In this document: positions 48,421 through 59,848 of the stretch, in pieces | Layout of the letters: each line of letters starts with the position of its first letter | How positions within the stretch are numbered: the stretch's first letter is position 1 | Origin: Hydractinia symbiolongicarpus | Lineage: Eukaryota; Cnidaria; Hydrozoa; Anthoathecata; Hydractiniidae | Direction of reading: 5' to 3' | DNA length: 64,000 bases | Assembly (NCBI RefSeq): GCF_029227915.1 | Contig: NC_079878.1 | Location: forward strand, 29,291,501-29,355,500 | Notes under the pieces: generated by a model | Seen by the model: only the letters and a program-made list of their open reading frames with translations | What the model was told of the DNA's origin: nothing | Database searches by the model: none | Made by a program: the position numbers and the translations under genes

Positions 48421-49860
48421 TTTTAAATTATTTTTTCACCACTAAAACGCATGAGACTTGTAGTTTTCAAAAATGTTTTTATTTTTGATGAGACGCTGAA
48501 TAAAAGATGTTTAATCGCCGGCAAACGAAAACCCGCGATTTCCCGTAAATCCCGTGCTTGGCCCGTATAGTCGAGTACATACAAAGAAAGTACCCTGTGA
48601 GTAAACTAATTTCCAGAGCGATTTTTTAAATTATCTTTTCACCACTAAAACGTATGAGGCTTGTAGTTTTCAAAAATGTTTTCATTTTTGATGAGACGCG
48701 GAATAAAAGAAGTTTAATCGCCGGCAAACGAAAACCCGCGATTTCCCGTAAATCCCGGACTCGGCCCGTATAGTCAAAAGTACACAAAGAAAATACTCAG
48801 GGAGTAAACTCATTTCCCGAACGATTTTTTAAATTATTTTTTCACCACTAAAACGTATGAGACTTTTAGTTTTCAAAAATGTTTTCATTTTTGATGAGAC
48901 GCTGAATAAAAGAAGTTTAATCGCCGGCAAACGAAAACCCGCGATTTCCCGTAAATCCCGGACTTGGCCCGTATAGTCAAAAGTATACAAAGAAAGTACC
49001 CTGCGGGTAAACTCATTTCCAGAACGATTTTTTAAATTATCTTTTCACCACTAAAACGCACGAGACTTGTAGTTTTCAAAAATGTTTTCATTTTTGATAA
49101 GACGCTGAATAAAAGAAGTTTAATCGCCGCCAAACGAAAACCCGCGAATTCCCGTTAATCCCGGACTCGGCCCGTATAGCCAAAAGTATACAAAGAAAAT
49201 ACCCAGGGAGTAAACTCATTTCCAGAACGATTTTTTAAATTATCTTTTCACCACTAAAACGCATGAGACTTGTAGTTTTCAGGAATGTTTTCATTTTTGA
49301 TGAGACGCTTAATGAAAGAAGTTTAATCGCCGGCAAACGAAAACCCGCGATTTCCCGTAAATACCGTGCTTGGCCCGTATAGTCGAGTATATACAAAGAA
49401 AGTACCCTGTGAGTAAACTCATTTCCAGAACGATTTTTTAAATTATCTTTTCACCACTAAAACGCACGAGACTTGTAGTTTTCAAAAATGTTTTCATTTT
49501 TGATGAGACGCGGAATAAAAGAAGTTTAATCGCTGGCAAACGAAAACCCGCGATTTCCCGTTAACCCCGGACTCGGCCCGTATAGTCAAAAGTATACAAA
49601 GAAATTACGCAGGGAGTAAACTCATTTCCCAAACGATTTTTTAAATTATTTTTTCACCACTAAAACGCATGAGACTTGTAGTTTTCAAAAATGTTTTCAT
49701 TTTTGATGAGACGCTGAATATAAGAAGTTTAATCGCCGGCAAACAAAAACCCGCGATTTCCCGTTAATCCCGGACTCGGCCCGTATAGCCAAAAGTATAC
49801 AAAGAAAGTACCCAGGGAGTAAACTCATTTCCCGAACGATTTATTAAATTATTTTTTCAC
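48421..49860 (+). repeat. 9-mer HOR series, short first unit (1,421 bp, 7 monomers)
   Basis: The unit start marker AAATGTTTTTATTTTTGATG lies at 48,471 and next at 49,892, 1,421 bp apart. Compared with the following unit it lacks two monomers of the AATACGCAGG / ACACATGAG kind. It is also less homogenised: it reads GAGCGATTTT and CTAATTTCC where later units do not. Confidence 0.7.
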
Positions 49861-51687
49861 CACTAAAACGCATGAGACTTGTAGTTTTCAAAAATGTTTT
49901 TATTTTTGATGAGACGCTGAATAAAAGATGTTTAATCGCCAGCAAACGAAAACCCGCGATTTCCCGTAAATCCCGTGCTTGGCCCGTATAGTCGAGTACA
50001 TACAAAGAAAGTACCGTGTGAGTAAACTCATTTCCAGAACGATTTTTTAAATTATCTTTTCACCACTAAAACGTATGAGACTTGTAGTTTTCAAAAATGT
50101 TTTCATTTTTGATGAGACGCGGAATAAAAGAAGTTTAATCGCCGGCAAACGAAAACCCGCGATTTCCCGTAAATCCCGGACTCGGCCCGTATAGTCAAAA
50201 GTACACAAAGAAAATACTCAGGGAGTAAACTCATTTCCCGAACGATTTTTTAAATTATTTTTTCACCACTAAAACGTATGAGACTTGTAGTTTTCAAAAA
50301 TGTTTTCATTTTTGATGAGACGCTGAATAAAAGAAGTTTAATCGCCGGCAAACGAAAACCCGCGATTTCCCGTAAATCCCGGACTTTGCCCGTATAGTCA
50401 AAAGTATACAAAGAAAGTACCCTGCGAGTAAACTCATCTCCAGAACGATTTTTTAAATTATCTTTTCACCACTAAAACGCACGAGACTTGTAGTTTTCAA
50501 AAATGTTTTCATTTTTGATAAGACGCTGAATAAAAGAAGTTTAATCGCCGCCAAACGAAAACCCGCGAATTCCCGTAAATCCCAAACTCGGCCCGTATAG
50601 CCAAAAGTATACAAAGAAAATACCCAGGGAGTAAACTCATTTCCAGAACGATTTTTTAAATTATCTTTTCACCACTAAAACGCATGAGACTTGTAGTTTT
50701 CAGGAATGTTTTCATTTTTGATGAGACGCTTAATGAAAGATGTTTAATCGCCGGCAAACGAAAACCCGCGATTTCCCGTAAATGCCGTGCTTGGCCCGTA
50801 TAGTCGAGTATATACAAAGAAAGTACCCTGTGAGTAAACTCATTTCCAGAACGATTTTTTAAATTATCTTTTCACCACTAAAACGCACGAGACTTGTAGT
50901 TTTCAAAAATGTTTTCATTTTTGATGAGACGCGGAATAAAAGAAGTTTAATCGCTGGCAAACAAAAACCCGCGATTTCCCGTTAACCCCGGACTCGGCCC
51001 GTATAGTCAAAAGTATACAAAGAAATTACGCAGGGAGTAAACTCATTTCCCGAACGATTTTTTAAATTATTTTTTCACCACTAAAACGCATGAGACTTGT
51101 AGTTTTCAAAAATGTTTTCATTTTTGATGAGACGCTGAATATAAGAAGTTTAATCGCCGGCAAACAAAAATCCGCGATTTCCCGTTAATCCCGGACTCGG
51201 CCCGTATAGTCAAAAGTATACAAAGAAAATACGCAGGGAGTAAACTCATTTCCAGAACGATTTTTTAAATTATCTTTTCACCACTAAAACACATGAGACT
51301 TGTAGTTTTCAAAAATGTTTTCATTTTTGATGAGACGCTGAATAAAAGATGTTTAGTCGCCGGCAAACGAAAACCCGCGATTTCCCGTAAATCCCAGACT
51401 CGGCCCGTATAGTCAAAAGTACACAAAGAAAATACTCAGGGAGTAAACTCATTTCCCGAACGATTTTTTAATTATTTTTTCACCACTAAAACGTATGAGA
51501 CTTGTAGTTTTCAAAAATGTTTTCATTTTTGATGAGACGCTGAATATAAGAAGTTTAATCGCCGGCAAACAAAAACCCGCGATTTCACGTTAATCCCGGA
51601 CTCGGCCCGTATAGCCAAAAGTATACAAAGAAAGTACCCAGGGAGTAAACTCATTTCCCGAACGATTTTTTAAATTATTTTTTCACC
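49861..51687 (+). repeat. 9-mer HOR unit 1 (1,826 bp)
   Basis: The markers GTACCGTGTGAG (50,011 and 51,837) and CATCTCC (50,435 and 52,261) are both spaced 1,826 bp, nine monomers less one base. The order includes CGCCGCCAAACG with GAATTCCCG, AAATGCCGTGC with GAGTATATAC, CGCTGGCAAAC with GTTAACCCC, AAAAATCCGCG, and GATGTTTAGTCG. Confidence 0.8.
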
Positions 51688-53582
51688 ACTAAAACGCATG
51701 AGACTTGTAGTTTTCAAAAATGTTTTTATTTTTGATGAGACGCTGAATAAAAGATGTTTAATCGCCGGCAAACGAAAACCCGCGATTTCCCGTAAATCCC
51801 GTGCTTGGCCCGTATAGTCGAGTACATACAAAGAAAGTACCGTGTGAGTAAACTCATTTCCAGAACGATTTTTTAAATTATCTTTTCACCACTAAAACGT
51901 ATGAGACTTGTAGTTTTCAAAAATGTTTTCATTTTTGATGAGACGCGGAATAAAAGAAGTTTAATCGCCGGCAAACGAAAACCCGCGATTTCCCGTAAAT
52001 CCCGGACTCGGCCCGTATAGTCAAAAGTACACAAAGAAAATACTCAGGGAGTAAACTCATTTCCCGAACGATTTTTTAAATTATTTTTTCACCACTAAAA
52101 CGTATGAGACTTGTAGTTTTCAAAAATGTTTTCATTTTTGATGAGACGCTGAATAAAAGAAGTTTAATCGCCGGCAAACGAAAACCCGCGATTTCCCGTA
52201 AATCCCGGACTTGGCCCGTATAGTCAAAAGTATACAAAGAAAGTACCCTGCGAGTAAACTCATCTCCAGAACGATTTTTTAAATTATCTTTTCACCACTA
52301 AAACGCACGAGACTTGTAGTTTTCAAAAATGTTTTCATTTTTGATAAGACGCTGAATAAAAGAAGTTTAATCGCCGCCAAACGAAAACCCGCGAATTCCC
52401 GTAAATCCCAAACTCGGCCCGTATAGCCAAAAGTATACAAAGAAAATACCCAGGGAGTAAACTCATTTCCAGAACGATTTTTTAAATTATCTTTTCACCA
52501 CTAAAACGCATGAGACTTGTAGTTTTCAGGAATGTTTTCATTTTTGATGAGACGCTTAATGAAAGATGTTTAATCGCCGGCAAACGAAAACCCGCGATTT
52601 CCCGTAAATGCCGTGCTTGGCCCGTATAGTCGAGTATATACAAAGAAAGTACCCTGTGAGTAAACTCATTTCCAGAACGATTTTTTAAATTATCTTTTCA
52701 CCACTAAAACGCACGAGACTTGTAGTTTTCAAAAATGTTTTCATTTTTGATGAGACGCGGAATAAAAGAAGTTTAATCGCTGGCAAACAAAAACCCGCGA
52801 TTTCCCGTTAACCCCGGACTCGGCCCGTATAGTCAAAAGTATACAAAGAAATTACGCAGGGAGTAAACTCATTTCCCGAACGATTTTTTAAATTATTTTT
52901 TCACCACTAAAACGCATGAGACTTGTAGTTTTCAAAAATGTTTTCATTTTTGATGAGACGCTGAATATAAGAAGTTTAATCGCCGGCAAACAAAAATCCG
53001 CGATTTCCCGTTAATCCCGGACTCGGCCCGTATAGTCAAAAGTATACAAAGAAAATACGCAGGGAGTAAACTCATTTCCAGAACGATTTTTTAAATTATC
53101 TTTTCACCACTAAAACACATGAGACTTGTAGTTTTCAAAAATGTTTTCATTTTTGATGAGACGCTGAATAAAAGATGTTTAGTCGCCGGCAAACGAAAAC
53201 CCGCGATTTCCCGTAAATCCCAGACTCGGCCCGTATAGTCAAAAGTACACAAAGAAAATACTCAGGGAGTAAACTCATTTCCCGAACGATTTTTTAATTA
53301 TTTTTTCACCACTAAAACGTATGAGACTTGTAGTTTTCAAAAATGTTTTCATTTTTGATGAGACGCAGAATAAAAGAAGTTTAATCGCCGGCAAACGAAA
53401 TCCCGCGAATTCCCGTAAATCCCGGACTCGGCCCGTATAGTCAAAAGTACACAAAGAAAATACTCAGGGAGTAAACTTATTTCCCGAACGATTTTTTAAT
53501 TATTTTTTCACCACTAAAACGTACTCAGGGAGTAAACTCATTTCCCGAACGATTTTTTAATTATTTTTTCACCACTAAGCCG
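51688..53582 (+). repeat. 9-mer HOR unit 2, ending in a 61-bp duplication
   Basis: This unit repeats unit 1 closely and adds a CGCAGAATAAAAG / GAAATCCCGCGAATTCCCG monomer. That monomer ends in the 61-bp partial duplication and leads directly into unit 3, without the AAATGTTTTTATTTTTGATG start monomer. Confidence 0.75.
53461..53582 (+). repeat. 61-bp partial-monomer tandem duplication, site 2
   Basis: TACTCAGGGAG begins at 53,461 and 53,522. The second copy ends in CTAAGCCG, then TATGAGACTTG resumes the monomer. The next monomer is CGCGGAATAAAAG, unlike the other four sites, where CGCAGAATAAAAG with CCCATACTTGG follows. This makes it a recombinant junction. Confidence 0.9.
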
Positions 53583-55265
53583 TATGAGACTTGTAGTTTT
53601 CAAAAATGTTTTCATTTTTGATGAGACGCGGAATAAAAGAAGTTTAATCGCCGGCAAACGAAAACCCGCGATTTCCCGTAAATCCCGGACTCGGCCCGTA
53701 TAGTCAAAAGTACACAAAGAAAATACTCAGGGAGTAAACTCATTTCCCGAACGATTTTTTAAATTATTTTTTCACCACTAAAACGTATGAGACTTGTAGT
53801 TTTCAAAAATGTTTTCATTTTTGATGAGACGCTGAATAAAAGAAGTTTAATCGCCGGCAAACGAAAACCCGCGATTTCCCGTAAATCCCGGACTTGGCCC
53901 GTATAGTCAAAAGTATACAAAGAAAGTACCCTGCGAGTAAACTCATCTCCAGAACGATTTTTTAAATTATCTTTTCACCACTAAAACGCACGAGACTTGT
54001 AGTTTTCAAAAATGTTTTCATTTTTGATAAGACGCTGAATAAAAGAAGTTTAATCGCCGCCAAACGAAAACCCGCGAATTCCCGTAAATCCCAAACTCGG
54101 CCCGTATAGCCAAAAGTATACAAAGAAAATACCCAGGGAGTAAACTCATTTCCAGAACGATTTTTTAAATTATCTTTTCACCACTAAAACGCATGAGACT
54201 TGTAGTTTTCAGGAATGTTTTCATTTTTGATGAGACGCTTAATGAAAGATGTTTAATCGCCGGCAAACGAAAACCCGCGATTTCCCGTAAATGCCGTGCT
54301 TGGCCCGTATAGTCGAGTATATACAAAGAAAGTACCCTGTGAGTAAACTCATTTCCAGAACGATTTTTTAAATTATCTTTTCACCACTAAAACGCACGAG
54401 ACTTGTAGTTTTCAAAAATGTTTTCATTTTTGATGAGACGCGGAATAAAAGAAGTTTAATCGCTGGCAAACAAAAACCCGCGATTTCCCGTTAACCCCGG
54501 ACTCGGCCCGTATAGTCAAAAGTATACAAAGAAATTACGCAGGGAGTAAACTCATTTCCCGAACGATTTTTTAAATTATTTTTTCACCACTAAAACGCAT
54601 GAGACTTGTAGTTTTCAAAAATGTTTTCATTTTTGATGAGACGCTGAATATAAGAAGTTTAATCGCCGGCAAACAAAAATCCGCGATTTCCCGTTAATCC
54701 CGGACTCGGCCCGTATAGTCAAAAGTATACAAAGAAAATACGCAGGGAGTAAACTCATTTCCAGAACGATTTTTTAAATTATCTTTTCACCACTAAAACA
54801 CATGAGACTTGTAGTTTTCAAAAATGTTTTCATTTTTGATGAGACGCTGAATAAAAGATGTTTAGTCGCCGGCAAACGAAAACCCGCGATTTCCCGTAAA
54901 TCCCAGACTCGGCCCGTATAGTCAAAAGTACACAAAGAAAATACTCAGGGAGTAAACTCATTTCCCGAACGATTTTTTAATTATTTTTTCACCACTAAAA
55001 CGTATGAGACTTGTAGTTTTCAAAAATGTTTTCATTTTTGATGAGACGCAGAATAAAAGAAGTTTAATCGCCGGCAAACGAAATCCCGCGAATTCCCGTA
55101 AATCCCGGACTCGGCCCGTATAGTCAAAAGTACACAAAGAAAATACTCAGGGAGTAAACTTATTTCCCGAACGATTTTTTAATTATTTTTTCACCACTAA
55201 AACGTACTCAGGGAGTAAACTCATTTCCCGAACGATTTTTTAATTATTTTTTCACCACTAAGCCG
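53583..55265 (+). repeat. 9-mer HOR unit 3 (offset 1,683 bp)
   Basis: CATCTCC lies at 53,944, 1,683 bp after its counterpart. That is eight monomers less two bases plus the 61-bp duplication. AAAAATCCGCG is likewise spaced 1,683 bp (52,987 and 54,670 for CAAACAAAAA). The unit ends with the next 61-bp duplication. Confidence 0.75.
55144..55265 (+). repeat. 61-bp partial-monomer tandem duplication, site 3
   Basis: TACTCAGGGAG begins at 55,144 and 55,205. It is followed by CTAAGCCGTATGAG and then the CGCAGAATAAAAG / CCCATACTTGG / GTATACAACG monomer. The first copy keeps AAACTTATTTCCC, as at site 2. Confidence 0.9.
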
Positions 55266-57240
55266 TATGAGACTTGTAGTTTTCAAAAATGTTTTCATTT
55301 TTGATGAGACGCAGAATAAAAGAAGTTTAATCGCCGGCAAACGAAAACCCGCGATTTCCCGTAAATCCCATACTTGGCCCGTATAGTAAAAAGTATACAA
55401 CGAAAGTACCCTGCGAGTAAACTCATTTCTAGAACGATTTTTTAAATTATCTTTTCACCACTAAAACGCACGAGACTTGTAGTTTTCAAAAATGTTTTCA
55501 TTTTTGATGAGACGCTGAATAAAAGAAGTTTAATCGCCGGCAAACGAAAACCCGCGATTTCCCGTAAATCCCGTGCTTGGCCCGTATAGTCGAGTACATA
55601 CAAAGAAAGTACCGTGTGAGTAAACTCATTTCCAGAACGATTTTTTAAATTATCTTTTCACCACTAAAACGTATGAGACTTGTAGTTTTCAAAAATGTTT
55701 TCATTTTTGATGAGACGCGGAATAAAAGAAGTTTAATCGCCGGCAAACGAAAACCCGCGATTTCCCGTAAATCCCGGACTCGGCCCGTATAGTCAAAAGT
55801 ACACAAAGAAAATACTCAGGGAGTAAATTCATTTCCCGAACGATTTTTTAAATTATTTTTTCACCACTAAAACGTATGAGACTTGTAGTTTTCAAAAATG
55901 TTTTCATTTTTGATGAGACGCTGAATAAAAGAAGTTTAATCGCCGGCAAACGAAAACCCGCGATTTCCCGTAAATCCCGGACTTGGCCCGTATAGTCAAA
56001 AGTATACAAAGAAAGTACCCTGCGAGTAAACTCATTTCCAGAACGATTTTTTAAATTATCTTTTCACCACTAAAACGCACGAGACTTGTAGTTTTCAAAA
56101 ATGTTTTCATTTTTGATAAGACGCTGAATAAAAGAAGTTTAATCGCCGCCAAACGAAAACCCGCGAATTCCCGTAAATCCCAAACTCGGCCCGTATAGCC
56201 AAAAGTATACAAAGAAAATACCCAGGGAGTAAACTCATTTCCAGAACGATTTTTTAAATTATCTTTTCACCACTAAAACGCATGAGACTTGTAGTTTTCA
56301 GGAACGTTTTCATTTTTGATGAGACGCTTAATGAAAGATGTTTAATCGCCGGCAAACGAAAACCCGCGATTTCCCGTAAATGCCGTGCTTGGCCCGTATA
56401 GTCGAGTATATACAAAGAAAGTACCCTGTGAGTAAACTCATTTCCAGAACGATTTTTTAAATTATCTTTTCACCACTAAAACGCACGAGACTTGTAGTTT
56501 TCAAAAATGTTTTCATTTTTGATGAGACGCGGAATAAAAGAAGTTTAATCGCTGGCAAACAAAAACCCGCGATTTCCCGTTAACCCCGGACTCGGCCCGT
56601 ATAGTCAAAAGTATACAAAGAAATTACGCAGGGAGTAAACTCATTTTCCGAACGATTTTTTAAATTATTTTTTCACCACTAAAACGCATGAGACTTGTAG
56701 TTTTCAAAAATGTTTTCATTTTTGATGAGACGCTGAATATAAGAAGTTTAATCGCCGGCAAACAAAAACCCGCGATTTCCCGTTAATCCCGGACTCGGCC
56801 CGTATAGTCAAAAGTATACAAAGAAAATACGCAGGGAGTAAACTCATTTCCAGAACGATTTTTTAAATTATCTTTTCACCACTAAAACACATGAGACTTG
56901 TAGTTTTCAAAAATGTTTTCATTTTTGATGAGACGCTGAATAAAAGATGTTTAGTCGCCGGCAAACGAAAACCCGCGATTTCCCGTAAATCCCAGACTCG
57001 GCCCGTATAGTCAAAAGTACACAAAGAAAATACTCAGGGAGTAAACTCATTTCCCGAACGATTTTTTAATTATTTTTTCACCACTAAAACGTATGAGACT
57101 TGTAGTTTTCAAAAATGTTTTCATTTTTGATGAGACGCAGAATAAAAGAAGTTTAATCGCCGGCAAACGAAAACCCGCGATTTCCCGTAAATCCCATACT
57201 CGGCCCGTATAGTGAAAATTTTACAAAGAAAGTACCCTGC
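55266..57240 (+). repeat. 9-mer HOR unit 4
   Basis: This unit repeats the 51.7-53.5 kb order from the GTACCGTGTGAG monomer (55,609) through GATGTTTAGTCG at about 56,945. It has CATTTCC in place of CATCTCC and AAAAACCCGCG in place of AAAAATCCGCG, which makes it the earlier-looking version of the unit. A CCCATACTCGG monomer with GTGAAAATTTTACAAAG ends it and recurs at about 59,490. Confidence 0.7.
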
Positions 57241-57435
57241 GAGTAAACTCATTTCCAGAACGATTTTTTAAATTATCTTTTCACCACTTAAACGCACGAG
57301 ACTTGTAATTTTCAAAAATGTTTTCATTTTTGATGAGACGCTGAATAAAAGAAGTTTAATCGCCGGCAAACAAAATCCCGCGAATTCCCGTAAATCCCGG
57401 ACTCGGCCCGTATAGTCAAAAGTACACAAAGAAAA

Positions 57436-57557
57436 TACTCAGGGAGTAAACTCATTTCCCGAACGATTTTTTAATTATTTATTCACCACTAAAACGTACT
57501 CAGGGAGTAAACTCATTTCCCGAACGATTTTTTAATTATTTTTTCACCACTAAGCCG
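57436..57557 (+). repeat. 61-bp partial-monomer tandem duplication, site 4
   Basis: TACTCAGGGAG begins at 57,436 and 57,497, followed by CTAAGCCGTATGAG and the CCCATACTTGG monomer. The first copy has a T-to-A change (TTATTTATTCACC). Confidence 0.9.
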
Positions 57558-59726
57558 TATGAGACTTGTAGTTTTCAAAAATGTTTTCATTTTTGATGAG
57601 ACGCAGAATAAAAGAAGTTTAATCGCCGGCAAACGAAAACCCGCGATTTCCCGTAAATCCCATACTTGGCCCGTATAGTAAAAAGTATACAACGAAAGTA
57701 CCCTGAGAGTAAACTCATTTCCAGAACGATTTTTTAAATTATCTTTTCACCACTAAAACGCACGAGACTTGTAGTTTTCAAAAATGTTTTCATTTTTGAT
57801 GAGACGCTGAATAAAAGAAGTTTAATCGCCGGCAAACGAAAACCCGCGAATTCCCGTAAATCCCAAACTCGGCCCGTATAGTCAAAAGTATACAAAGAAA
57901 ATACCCAGGGAGTAAACTCATTTCCAGAACGATTTTTTAAATTATCTTTTCACCACTAAAACGCATGAGACTTGTAGTTTTCAGGAATGTTTTCATTCTT
58001 GATGAGACGCTTAATGAAAGAAGTTTAATCGCCGGCAAACAAAAACCCGCGATTTCCCGTAAATGCCGTGCTTGGCCCGTATAGTCGAGTATATACAAAG
58101 AAAGTACCCTATGAGTAAACTCATTTCCAGAACGATTTTTTAAATTATCTTTTCACCACTAAAACGCACGAGACTTGTAGTTTTCAAAAATATTTTCATT
58201 TTTGATGAGACGCGGAATAAAAGAAGTTTAATCACCGGCAAACGAAAACCCGCGATTTCCCGTTAATCCCGGACTCGGCCCGTATAGTCAAAAGTATACA
58301 AAGAAATTACGCAGGGAGTAAACTCATTTCCAGAACGATTTTTTAAATTATCTTTTCACCACTAAAACGCATGATACTTGTAGTTTTCAAAAATGTTTTC
58401 ATTTTTGATGAGACGCTGAATAAAAGATGTTTAATCGCCGGCAAACGAAAACCCGCGATTTCCCGTAAATCCCGGACTCGGCCCGTATAGTCAAAAGTAT
58501 ACAAAGAAAGTACCCAGGGAGTAAACTTATTTCCTGAACGATTTTTTAAATTATTTTTTCACCACTAAAACGCATGAGACTTGTAGTTTTCAGGAATGTT
58601 TTCATTTTTGATGAGACGCTTAATGAAAGAAGTTTAATCGCCGGCAAACGAAAACCTGCGATTTCCCGTAAATCCCGGGCTTGGCCCGTATAGTCGAATG
58701 TATACAAAGAAAGTACCCTGTGAGTAAACTCATTTCCCGAACGATTTTTTAAATTATTTTTTCACCACTAAAACGCATGAGACTTGTAGTTTTAAAAAAT
58801 GTTTTCATTTTTGATGAGACGCTGAATAAAAGAAGTTTAATCGCCGGCAAACGAAAACCCGCAATTTCCCGTAAATCCCGTGCTTGGCTCGTATAGTCGA
58901 GTATATACAAAGAAAGTACCCTGTGAGTAAACTCATTTCCAGAACGATTTTTTATATTATCTTTTCACCACTAAAACGCATGAAACTTGTAGTTTTCAAA
59001 AATGTTTTCATTTTTGATGAGACGCGGAATAAAAGATGTTTAGTCGCCGGCAAACGAAAACCCGCGATTTCCCGTAAATCCCGGACTCGGCCCGTATAGT
59101 CAAAAGTACACAAAGAAAATACTCAGGGAGTAAACTCATTTCCCGAACGATTTTTTAATTATTTTTTCACCACTAAAACGTATGAGACTTGTAGTTTTCA
59201 AAAATGTTTTCATTTTTGATGAGACGCAGAATAAAAGAAGTTTAATCGCCGGCAAACGAAAACCCGCGATTTCCCGTAAATCCTGGACTCGGCCCGTATA
59301 GTCAAAAGTACACAAAGAAAATACTCAGGGAGTAAACTCATTTCCCGAACGATTTTTTAATTATTTTTTCACCACTAAAACGTATGAGACTTGTAGTTTT
59401 CAAAAATGTTTTCATTTTTGATGAGACGCAGAATAAAAGAAGTTTAATCGCCGGCAAACGAAAACCCGCGATTTCCCGTAAATCCCATACTCGGCCCGTA
59501 TAGTGAAAATTTTACAAAGAAAGTACCCTGCGAGTAAACTCATTTCCAGAACGATTTTTTAAATTATCTTTTCACCACTAAAACGCACGAAACTTGTAGT
59601 TTTCAAAAATGTTTTCATTTTTGATGAGACGCTGAATAAAAGAAGTTTAATCGCCGGCAAACGAAAACCCGCGAATTCCCGTAAATCCCGGACTCGGCCC
59701 GTATAGTCAAAAGTACACAAAGAAAA

Positions 59727-59848
59727 TACTCAGGGAGTAAACTCATTTCCCGAACGATTTTTTAATTATTTTTTCACCACTAAAACGTACTCAGGGAGTA
59801 AACTCATTTCCCGAACGATTTTTTAATTATTTTTTCACCACTAAGCCG
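59727..59848 (+). repeat. 61-bp partial-monomer tandem duplication, site 5
   Basis: TACTCAGGGAG begins at 59,727 and 59,788. The following monomer has CTAAGCCGTATGAG, a damaged dyad arm (TCATAAATG), and the CCCATACTTGG subtype. Confidence 0.9.
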
